Translations under genes and position numbers: made by a program
Assembly (NCBI GenBank): GCA_031288745.1
Contig: JAITQT010000400.1
Location: 1 to 5,345 of the forward strand
From: Deltaproteobacteria bacterium
GTDB lineage: Bacteria; Desulfobacterota; Desulfarculia; Adiutricales; Adiutricaceae
Reading direction: 5' to 3'
DNA: 5,345 nucleotides
Shown here: piece by piece, positions 1 through 5,099 of the stretch
How positions within the stretch are numbered: the first letter of the stretch is position 1
Layout: every line of letters begins with the position of its first letter
Notes under the pieces: model-generated
Databases searched by the model: none
Seen by the model: only the letters and a program-made list of their open reading frames with translations
Told to the model about the DNA's origin: nothing

Positions 1-408
1 GCCGTTTTTTTCCTTAGCCATGTTGTAAAAACTCTTGGGTAGGCCTAAATCTTCGATGGATCTAATATAATTATCAAGCTTACGCATGACGATACTGTAA
101 CGGCCTTGCTGAGAAAATATATTAACCCTAAAACGTGCTTTATTTTCTAAATTAAAGGATAGATCGCAAGAACCACTGTCAAGTAGTAAGTTAATTAGAT
201 GTTTATCACCCTTTAGAATACTCAAGGCCAAGGCCTCGGTCTGGTAAGGGGTTAGGGCCCTTATCTCTGGCTGAAAATAGACCGAGACCAGCTCGCCGCC
301 AGTTTCAACTTGAAATGGGTGCCCGACGGTCATGTTGATATCGCTCACGTCGGGGGCGGCGTTTAGTAGCTTTTCAAGGATGTACTCGAGATGGAAGAGA
401 TGGAGCAT
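1..408 (-). CDS. PilT/PilU-family type IV pilus ATPase, N-terminal part (runs off left edge)
   Basis: Partial gene: 136 codons are visible from the ATG at 406-408 to the window edge, still open. The product reads as the N-terminal PAS-like domain of a PilT/PilU-type hexameric ATPase. Residues 21-29 (VSDINMTVG) match the 'ASDLHLSTG' block of the neighbouring PilT. Residues 82-110 (CDLSFNL, ARFRVNIFS, YSIVMRKL) match its 'VDFGYEI, ARYRANFFN, GAVFREI' segment, and LGLP at 121-124 matches LGLSP. The sequence stops at AKEKNG, where the family continues with the 'LVLVTGPTGSGKS' Walker A loop, so all catalytic motifs lie outside the window. A TAA in the same frame at 415-417 limits the start to this ATG or the TTG at 412-414; no strong Shine-Dalgarno is seen. 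Family membership is clear. Whether it is PilU, a second PilT or another paralogue cannot be settled from this half. Confidence 0.85.
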   Translation of the reverse strand, partial: MLHLFHLEYILEKLLNAAPDVSDINMTVGHPFQVETGGELVSVYFQPEIRALTPYQTEALALSILKGDKHLINLLLDSGSCDLSFNLENKARFRVNIFSQQGRYSIVMRKLDNYIRSIEDLGLPKSFYNMAKEKNG

Positions 409-930
409 TGGCAATTAATCCGTAAAATCTCTGGCCAGTCGGGAAAGTCGAGCTTTAAAAGCTTAAACCAGAAAACCGGCCTAGTGGTGGAATAAAGAAT
501 CAAACCCAAGGAGTTTGTTTTTAAACTTAAAAATCTTAATAAGAATTTTAAAAAAAATATTACAGTTAAATATTTTTTAATAATAAAATTAAATATTAAA
601 TAAAACTTAAAATAAATAAATTTACACTAAAAAAATATATAAATCAAGAGCCTGAAACCAAAAAACTAGGGGCTAGGACCCGCTCGGCCCAAAACCCTTT
701 GGGGGGGCCGACTTTCATCTCCAGCGGGGGCTAGAACCGCTGATGAATAAAAGGCATTTTAACTGAAAACAGAGCCAAAGACAATAGAAAAGCTTTTCTT
801 ATTCCTTTATCAAAACAACAACAATTATGCTCTGTCTAACTATTGAACAGTAATAGATATTATATATTAAAAATAACAAAAAAATATATAAAAAACCAAA
901 TTAATTTTTTTAAAATTAAGAAATCTTTTG
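409..930. other. AT-rich spacer between the two pilus ATPase genes
   Basis: No gene was recognised in these 522 bases. Most is extremely AT-rich (about 530-655 and 840-925). One GC-rich island lies at 669-746 and is described separately. Small symmetric sequences are present: a perfect 14-bp palindrome AGAAAAGCTTTTCT at 786-799, enclosed by a 6-bp inverted pair CAGAGC (770-775) and GCTCTG (829-834). An all-AT hairpin with 8-bp arms (901-908 and 912-919) lies 11 bases beyond the pilT stop and is followed on the minus strand by T-rich sequence. It could be a weak terminator for pilT, but AT-only stems are expected by chance here. Just upstream of the second ATPase, minus-strand codons 415-456 read KARLSRLARDFTD-stop, echoing the end of PilT. 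Confidence 0.6.
669..746. repeat. GC-rich island with imperfect direct repeat and hairpins
   Basis: An island of GC-rich sequence inside an AT-rich spacer. GGGGCTAGGACCCGCT (669-684) and GGGGCTAGAACCGCT (727-741) form an imperfect direct repeat with one substitution and one indel. Between them, CGGCCC (685-690) and GGGCCG (705-710) can pair, with an inner CCC/GGG. At 715-746, TCATC..AGCGG pairs with CCGCTGATGA across a 9-base loop and a small bulge. The same GGGGCTAGG core occurs on the minus strand at 2178-2186 in the other pilT-side spacer. It could be a structured leader for the downstream ATPase gene, a dispersed repeat, or a relic of coding DNA; I cannot assign it to a known family. Confidence 0.4.
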
Positions 931-2013
931 TTAAACATCAGTAAAATCTTCCGGCGGAGCGGTCAGGTACTGTTTAAATTTAGCCTTATCCTGGGAGTAG
1001 GTGTAAGCGTCGGCCGGGTGAATGCGCCCTGACAAAAGGTGATCGAGTAAGGCGTCGTCCATAGACTGCATGCCAAATTTTCGACCTGTCTGGATAGTGG
1101 TGGCAATCTGGTGGACCTTATGCTCCCTAATTAGGTTTCTAACTGCAGGGGTGGCCAATAATATCTCCTGAGCGGCCACGCGGCCGCTTTTATCGGCCCG
1201 CCGAAACAGGGTTTGAGCCACCACGGCCCTTAAGGCGTCGGCTAAGGAAGCCCTGATTTGCGCTTGCTCGTTGGCTGGAAAAATATCTATGATACGGTCA
1301 ATGGTGCCAGCGGCCGAGGTGGTGTGGAGGGTACCCATGACTAAGTGGCCGGTGTTGGCCGCCTCCAAGGCCAAAGAGATCGTCTCCAAATCCCTTAGCT
1401 CGCCCACCATGATAATGTCGGGGTCTTCACGCAAGGCCCCACGCAAGGCAGAGGAGAAACTTTTAGTATGAGTGTGCACTTCGCGGTGATTAACCAAGCA
1501 TTTGATAGAGTGATGAACAAATTCTACCGGATCTTCAATGGTTAGGATGTGATCGGAACGAGTGCGGTTGGCGTGATCAATGATAGTAGCTAAGGTGGTC
1601 GATTTACCGCTACCCGTCGGTCCAGTCACTAGCACCAAACCTTTGGGAAGGGAGGCTAATTTACTGATAACCGGGGAGAGACCCAGCTGCTCGACTGTGG
1701 GGATGACTGTGGGGATCTCCCTAAAGACCGCTCCAACACCCCATTTTTGGTTAAAAAAGTTGGCGCGATAACGGGCGATGGTGGGAATCTCGTAACCAAA
1801 GTCCACGTCCCCCGACTCTTCGAAGATCTTAACTTTTTCCTCGGGTGCGATTTCGTAGAGAATCTTTTTCAGTTCCGAGTTTTCTAAGACATGGTACTTA
1901 ATCTTCTCAATTCGGCCCTTGAGACGGAACAAAGGCTGGTTGCCCGTCGATAAGTGGAGGTCGGAAGCCCCGACCTCGTGCATGAATCTAAAAAAAGCGT
2001 CTATGACGGCCAA
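931..2013 (-). CDS. pilT: Type IV pilus twitching motility ATPase PilT
   Basis: PilT is the cytoplasmic hexameric ATPase that drives pilus retraction by pilin disassembly at the inner-membrane platform, powering twitching motility, adhesion and DNA uptake. The 360-residue product is of usual family length and has every hallmark. The N-terminal GASDLHLS block is at 15-22. Walker A GPTGSGKST is at 131-139. The Asp box (IEDPVEF) is at 159-165. Walker B (DIIMVGELRD, catalytic Glu) is at 199-208. The His box (GHLVMGTLHTT) is at 222-232, and the retraction-specific AIRNLIRE motif appears as PAVRNLIRE at 289-297. Start choice: a TTG at 2017-2019 has GGAGG only one base away, whereas the TTG at 2011-2013 has it at 7 bases and gives a normal-length N-terminus, so the latter is preferred. 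A paralogue follows on the same strand after 522 bases. Nothing suggests decay. Confidence 0.95.
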   Translation of the reverse strand: MAVIDAFFRFMHEVGASDLHLSTGNQPLFRLKGRIEKIKYHVLENSELKKILYEIAPEEKVKIFEESGDVDFGYEIPTIARYRANFFNQKWGVGAVFREIPTVIPTVEQLGLSPVISKLASLPKGLVLVTGPTGSGKSTTLATIIDHANRTRSDHILTIEDPVEFVHHSIKCLVNHREVHTHTKSFSSALRGALREDPDIIMVGELRDLETISLALEAANTGHLVMGTLHTTSAAGTIDRIIDIFPANEQAQIRASLADALRAVVAQTLFRRADKSGRVAAQEILLATPAVRNLIREHKVHQIATTIQTGRKFGMQSMDDALLDHLLSGRIHPADAYTYSQDKAKFKQYLTAPPEDFTDV

Positions 2014-2020
2014 AGGCAAA

Positions 2021-2025
2021 CCTCC
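2021..2025 (-). promoter_or_regulatory. Shine-Dalgarno deciding the pilT start
   Basis: GGAGG on the minus strand, 7 bases before the TTG at 2011-2013 and 1 base before the TTG at 2017-2019. The spacing supports the inner TTG as the true initiation codon of pilT. Confidence 0.7.
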
Positions 2026-2104
2026 AAAATTATTAAGGCCTAACCAAAAACAAAGGCTAAAAATAAGAATAATTAACCTAAAAACAAGATAATATTATCT
2101 CTAA

Positions 2105-2200
2105 ACCAGCTTATACCGTCCTAGGAGCCAATTTTAGTCCCTTAATCCATCGGCTCAGCCAAGGTCCGCTCCCAAGACCTAGCCCCAGCTGGTAGTCCAA
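2105..2200. repeat. GC-rich potentially structured segment upstream of pilT
   Basis: A GC-rich patch in the pilT upstream spacer. ACCAGCT (2105-2111) and AGCTGGT (2187-2193) can close a long stem. Inside, AGGTC (2162-2166) pairs with GACCT (2176-2180) over a 9-base loop, and TCCTAGGA (2119-2126) is a perfect palindrome. If pilT is transcribed from the promoter-like pair at 2261-2289, this lies in its 5' leader. I do not recognise a known riboswitch; the conserved parts of the cyclic-di-GMP-I class are not visible. The CCTAGCCCC at 2178-2186 is shared, inverted relative to the genes, with the island at 669-746. Confidence 0.3.
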
Positions 2201-2220
2201 ATTATCACAAAAGAATAAAT

Positions 2221-2253
2221 AAAAAAAGAGGCTTTAAAAAAAATATCACCTCT
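2221..2253 (-). terminator. Hairpin with T run between glnS and pilT
   Basis: On the minus strand AGAGG (2249-2253) and CCTCT (2227-2231) form a 5-bp stem, extendable by one G-U pair, over an A/T-rich loop, followed directly by a run of seven T (2221-2227). It lies about 127 bases beyond the glnS stop and could end glnS transcription, or act as an attenuator early in a pilT leader if the promoter-like pair just upstream is used. The stem is short and the surroundings very AT-rich. Confidence 0.35.
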
Positions 2254-2260
2254 ATAAATT

Positions 2261-2289
2261 ATTATATCTATTAAAAATAAAATAATCAA
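2261..2289 (-). promoter_or_regulatory. Possible sigma-70-type promoter upstream of pilT
   Basis: On the minus strand TTGATT (2284-2289) is followed after exactly 17 bases by a perfect TATAAT (2261-2266). This would start a transcript near 2254 with a leader of roughly 240 bases before pilT. A perfect -10 hexamer in DNA this AT-rich is not rare, so the call rests on the spacing and position only. Confidence 0.3.
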
Positions 2290-2379
2290 ATATTATTTAT
2301 AAAATTTTTACAAAAAAAAAATCTTATAAATAAACACTAAAAATTATAAACATTACTTTAAAATTCGTGATTTGTATCT

Positions 2380-4071
2380 TTAATTTTTTTTAGCTTGAAT
2401 CTTAGACCAACTATCTTTAAGAGTGACTATCCGACTAAAAACTGGCCGCAGGCCCTCTTGGTTGACCAAAAAATAACCTAGCCTCTCAAACTGAAACCTA
2501 TCGCCCGTCTTAGCCTCGGCTAGCGACTTTTCAATGAAAGCCTGGTCACAAACTTTAAGGGAAGATGAGTTTAGTTCATTTTCCAAATCACCCGAGGGCT
2601 TATTTTGACTAAAGAGCCTATCGTAGAGTTTAACCGTGGCTGCGATGGAGTCTGTAGCTGATACCCAGTGGATAATAGCCGCTTTGTTTTTCGCCCCAGC
2701 CCCCGTCCCGGTTGGTTGGTCTGAATAAAAGCATCTAAGTTCTATAACCTCTCCGTCCTGATTAAGCTTAACCTCGTGGCAATGGATATATTTTGACCAC
2801 CTTAGGCGGACCTCCCGACCCGGAGCCAACCTAAAGTACCCCTTAGGGGGCTCGAGTCTAAAATCGTCACGCTCAATATAAATTTCTCGCGAAAGCTTAA
2901 GCGGCCGATAGCCCATTAAGTCCGGGTTATCTGGAAAATACGGGGCCTCGATCACCTCTTGGCCCTCTTCGGGAAAATTTTCTATAACCACCTTCAAGGG
3001 CTCTAACACAGCCATGACCCTTTTAACTTGAGGGTTAAGATCGTCTCTAATGGCCTTTTCCAACCACTCAAGCTCTATCCAGCTATCTTTTTTGGCTACC
3101 CCGATGCGCTCGCAAAAAAGTCTAATGGCCGAAGGGGTCACCCCCCTCTTTCTTAAAGCGGCCAAGGTGGGTAACCTTGGGTCATCCCAACCTTCGACGT
3201 AATTTTCTTTGACTAGTTGCAAGAGCTTGCGCTTACTCATGAGAGTGTATTCTAAATTTAACCTAGCAAATTCAATCTGCCTTGGCCGCGGGGCTGGCCA
3301 ATCTAATTTTTCCAAGACCCAGTCGTAAAGTGGCCGGTGGTCTTCGAACTCCAAGGTGCAAATCGAATGGGTTACCCCTTCTATGGCGTCGCTAATGCAG
3401 TGAGCGTAATCGTACATGGGGTAGATTAGCCAGCGCTCACCAGTACGGTGATGAGAGGCTTTTTTAATCCTATAAAGCGCGGGATCGCGCATGTTTAGGT
3501 TTGGCGAAGACATATCGATCTTTGCTCTTAAAAACTTTTGGCCCTCGTCAAAATCCCCAGCCCTCATGCGCCTAAAGAGATCTAAATTTTCTTCAACCGT
3601 TCGCTCCCGCCATGGGCTCTGGCGACCCGGCTCGGTTAAAGTCCCTCGATAGTCCCTTACTTGTTCGGGGGAAAGATCGCAGACGTAGGCCCAACCGGAG
3701 CGAATAAGCTTTTCAGCGCACTCATAAAGTTTATCAAAGTAATCGGAGGCGTAATAAAGACGATCGGCCCAATCAAAGCCTAGCCAGCGGACGTCGTTTT
3801 GAATAGATTCAACGTACTCGACGTCTTCTTTAACTGGATTAGTATCATCAAAGCGCATATTACACTTACCACCGTAATCCAAGGCCAGGCCAAAATTAAG
3901 GCAGATGCTCTTGGCGTGCCCAATATGAAGGTAACCGTTGGGCTCTGGAGGAAATCTTGTCATAACGTAAGAGTAACGCTTCTGAGCTAAGTCGACGTCT
4001 ACAAAGTTTCTAATAAAATTTTTGGTTTTTTCCTCTATGGCCATTTTTTTTTCTTTCAATTTTGACCTCAT
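2380..4071 (-). CDS. glnS: Glutaminyl-tRNA synthetase (GlnRS)
   Basis: Class I aminoacyl-tRNA synthetase charging tRNA-Gln with glutamine at ATP cost; cytoplasmic, essential where the indirect Glu-tRNA amidation route is not used for Gln. The 563-residue product is near the bacterial norm (about 550). RFPPEPNGYLHIGHAKS with HIGH at 49-52 opens the Rossmann domain. FDDTNP at 74-79 holds the Asp corresponding to the glutamine-binding Asp66 of E. coli, and YPMYD at 217-221 holds the matching substrate Tyr. MSKRK at 278-282 is the KMSKS equivalent. The C-terminal anticodon-binding beta-barrels are complete (HWVSATDS 468-475, KLYDRLFS 481-488, RFQFERLGYF 525-534). An upstream TTG at 4120-4122 is open, but the ATG at 4069-4071 has a strong purine-rich Shine-Dalgarno. 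The ATG at 4042-4044 fits the E. coli N-terminus best but lacks one. GlnRS rather than GluRS is clear from the FDDTNP/YPMYD/MSKRK set. Confidence 0.97.
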   Translation of the reverse strand: MRSKLKEKKMAIEEKTKNFIRNFVDVDLAQKRYSYVMTRFPPEPNGYLHIGHAKSICLNFGLALDYGGKCNMRFDDTNPVKEDVEYVESIQNDVRWLGFDWADRLYYASDYFDKLYECAEKLIRSGWAYVCDLSPEQVRDYRGTLTEPGRQSPWRERTVEENLDLFRRMRAGDFDEGQKFLRAKIDMSSPNLNMRDPALYRIKKASHHRTGERWLIYPMYDYAHCISDAIEGVTHSICTLEFEDHRPLYDWVLEKLDWPAPRPRQIEFARLNLEYTLMSKRKLLQLVKENYVEGWDDPRLPTLAALRKRGVTPSAIRLFCERIGVAKKDSWIELEWLEKAIRDDLNPQVKRVMAVLEPLKVVIENFPEEGQEVIEAPYFPDNPDLMGYRPLKLSREIYIERDDFRLEPPKGYFRLAPGREVRLRWSKYIHCHEVKLNQDGEVIELRCFYSDQPTGTGAGAKNKAAIIHWVSATDSIAATVKLYDRLFSQNKPSGDLENELNSSSLKVCDQAFIEKSLAEAKTGDRFQFERLGYFLVNQEGLRPVFSRIVTLKDSWSKIQAKKN

Positions 4072-4081
4072 CCCCTCCCTC
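4072..4081 (-). promoter_or_regulatory. Shine-Dalgarno deciding the glnS start
   Basis: GAGGGAGGGG on the minus strand directly precedes the ATG at 4069-4071; its GAGG core is 6 bases from the codon. It supports this ATG over the upstream TTG (4120-4122) and over the ATG at 4042-4044, whose upstream sequence is only A-rich. Confidence 0.65.
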
Positions 4082-4193
4082 AAGAAGGATAATGATACTA
4101 AGCTGAAGCGTAAGGCCTTCAAGTCTCTTTGGAGGTTTGTTATTTCTTCAGCTGGCTTTAAGACTCTGGGCCTCTATAGATCTTGAGCGCAAT

Positions 4194-4350
4194 CTACCCA
4201 GTAGTAAAAATATTTAAAGCGATAACTAAATCAGCTTTATTTTGGTAACCACCTCTAAGTATCTAAATTGAGCTTGGGTGGGGTTATTACCTTTTTCCTT
4301 ATGACTACACTCCAGACATTTTGGTCTATCTATATTAGATAATCTTTTAT
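4194..4350 (-). pseudogene. tnpB: Remnant of IS200/IS605-family TnpB, C-terminal end
   Basis: TnpB is the RNA-guided nuclease of IS200/IS605 elements. Here only its last part survives, on the minus strand. One frame ends at the TAG at 4226-4228 and contains PKCLECSHKEKGNNPTQAQF. Counting its first Cys as 1, the CxxC, Pro13, Gln15, Ala16 and Phe18 fall where the TnpB zinc ribbon (CxxCG...NRPSQAxFxCxxCG) expects them. The second Cys pair at 20 and 23 has become Tyr and Val. In another frame, immediately following, the codons read NKADLVIALNIFTTG up to the TAG at 4194-4196. This matches the RuvC-III NADLVxALNI block and keeps its catalytic Asp. The frame change, lost cysteines and missing N-terminal 300 or so residues make it a dead gene. 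It lies about 120 bases before glnS and is divergent from the tnpA pieces. Confidence 0.75.
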
Positions 4351-4413
4351 AAACTTTAATTTTTTTAATATTATTTAATTGTTATACTATATTTTCAAAA
4401 TAAAATAAAAAAC

Positions 4414-4646
4414 AGGACAATTAGGCCTGGCCAGTCTATTAGGCCCCTCCACTTGGTCTATATGACCAAATACCAGCGCGGCCTCTTCACTAAAGCACTC
4501 CTAAACGACTTACAGGTTAAATTTTTTCGACCTGTGCAATTGGACGATGGCATAGTCTAGCAAGCCGTTTAGCCAATTTGGCCGACTATTACCATTTAGA
4601 CCAATTGGCTCCATCGCCAAAAAAAAGGAGAATTAAGAATAACTAA
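4414..4646 (+). pseudogene. tnpA: Remnant of IS200/IS605-family TnpA transposase
   Basis: Plus-strand codons in the frame of the ATG at 4462-4464 read LHLVYMTKYQRGLFTKALL and on through NDLQ, FFRPVQLDD to a TAG at 4558-4560. This resembles the N-terminal part of the Y1 HUH transposase TnpA (typically HLVFVTKYRRxVFT...DL). About 20 bases on, in a different frame, ADYYHLDQLAPSPKK (4581-4625) sits where the family has the ADHVHLL..YPPK block. The catalytic His-x-His is not intact and the C-terminal half with the active Tyr is absent. The divergent arrangement with the tnpB remnant (minus strand, to its left) is the layout of IS605-type elements and supports the call independently. No intact element ends were identified. 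The similarity is from memory of the family pattern, so confidence is moderate. Confidence 0.55.
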
Positions 4647-4731
4647 AAATTTAATTATGCCTAGTTAATGATAGTTCTTTAAGACTCAATAGCTTAAAAA
4701 TTATCAGCTTTCATGATAATGTACCACTTGA

Positions 4732-4941
4732 CAATTAACCCCTGAGGAGGCCCGTAAGGACTTTGGCGATTTTATAAGGAAAAAAAACGCCATAATTAAG
4801 GACAGCGGTGAACAATACTGTTCGCACTTTGGAAGATATGAAGACTCGCTTTAAGTTATAGACAAAAACTAAAGCCTAGAGAAACGATTAAAAGTAAGCC
4901 CATTAGATAAGCGTAAGCGTGCTCGACTTTTTCAGCATTAA
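4732..4941 (+). pseudogene. Decayed plus-strand reading frame, function unknown
   Basis: A plus-strand frame opens after a TGA at 4729-4731. It reads QLTPEEARKDFGDFIRKKN, then AIIKDSGEQYC and SHFGRYEDSL, to a TAA at 4852-4854. The same frame continues past a second TAA (4870-4872) as SLEKRLKVSPLDKRKRARLF up to TAA at 4939-4941. The mix of charged and aromatic residues and GC-richer codons looks like former coding sequence, unlike the surrounding AT-rich DNA. Upstream, a different frame gives FMIMYHLT (4710-4733) leading into LTPEE, consistent with a frameshift. I do not recognise the protein; a transposase or other mobile-element protein is possible from the context. There is no start codon with a ribosome-binding site, so it is not expected to be made. 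Confidence 0.4.
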
Positions 4942-4950
4942 AGCCAAAAA

Positions 4951-5062
4951 TGATCGAAGCGCAAAAACCCCTTAAAAGCAAAGTAGTCTAAAAAATTAAC
5001 TAGTCATAAGGCCCTGTTACAAATTTAAGGACTGATAAAGGTGACTTTTTGCGCTTCGATCA
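4951..5062. repeat. 112-bp unit bounded by a perfect 17-bp inverted repeat (MITE-like)
   Basis: TGATCGAAGCGCAAAAA at 4951-4967 is repeated exactly in inverse orientation as TTTTTGCGCTTCGATCA at 5046-5062, with 78 bases between. Each end is flanked by an A run (AAAAA before 4951, AAAA after 5062), which could be a short target-site duplication or chance. The interior has no open frame and its sequence does not continue the symmetry. The size and terminal symmetry suggest a small non-autonomous transposable element; a large RNA hairpin or the ends of a deleted insertion sequence are alternatives. Confidence 0.45.
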
Positions 5063-5099
5063 AAAATATGAATCAATATCGCTACTCAACTTAAAAAAA

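Larger units (their letters stand above)
2014..2379. other. Spacer between glnS and pilT
   Basis: This 366-base stretch holds no recognised gene. Reading in the gene direction it contains AT-rich sequence after the glnS stop, a promoter-like pair (2261-2289), a hairpin with a T run (2221-2253), a GC-rich structured segment (2105-2200), and a perfect 14-bp palindrome AGATAATATTATCT (2087-2100) about 75 bases before the pilT start. One minus-strand frame from TTG at 2198-2200 to TAA at 2111-2113 is open for 29 codons with an ordinary amino-acid mix (GLGLGSGPWLSRWIKGLKL inside), but it has no Shine-Dalgarno and no recognisable homologue, so it is not called as a gene. Confidence 0.6.

Noticed and set aside
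501..525. Hairpin CAAAC/GTTTG (501-505, 513-517) followed by T5 on the plus strand, resembling a terminator
   Set aside because: There is no plus-strand gene upstream for it to terminate, and the 5-bp stem is within chance for this composition.
901..919. 8-bp all-AT inverted repeat just after the pilT stop as an intrinsic terminator
   Set aside because: The stem has no G-C pair and lies in DNA where such symmetry is expected; kept only as a remark in the spacer entry.
1271..1771. Short plus-strand open frames opposite pilT
   Set aside because: They are antisense shadows of a strongly conserved gene and have no ribosome-binding site or recognisable product.
2111..2200. 29-codon minus-strand ORF starting TTG (DYQLGLGLGSGPWLSRWIKG within)
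   Set aside because: No Shine-Dalgarno, weak start codon, no recognised homologue, and the DNA is explained equally well by the hairpin-rich segment.
3799..3990. Plus-strand open frame opposite the start of glnS
   Set aside because: Antisense shadow of the conserved HIGH/FDDTNP region of GlnRS.
4453..4469. TTGGTC-TATAT-GACCAA hairpin as an IS200/IS605 end structure
   Set aside because: It lies inside the tnpA-like coding remnant rather than at an element end.
4860..4960. Minus-strand frame reading KVEHAYAYLMGLLLIVSLG, resembling the C-terminal helix of IS1634/IS4-type transposases
   Set aside because: It is the antisense of the Lys/Arg-rich plus-strand frame at 4876-4938, which naturally gives Leu/Ile/Phe-rich sequence. 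It also stops quickly and would need further frameshifts.
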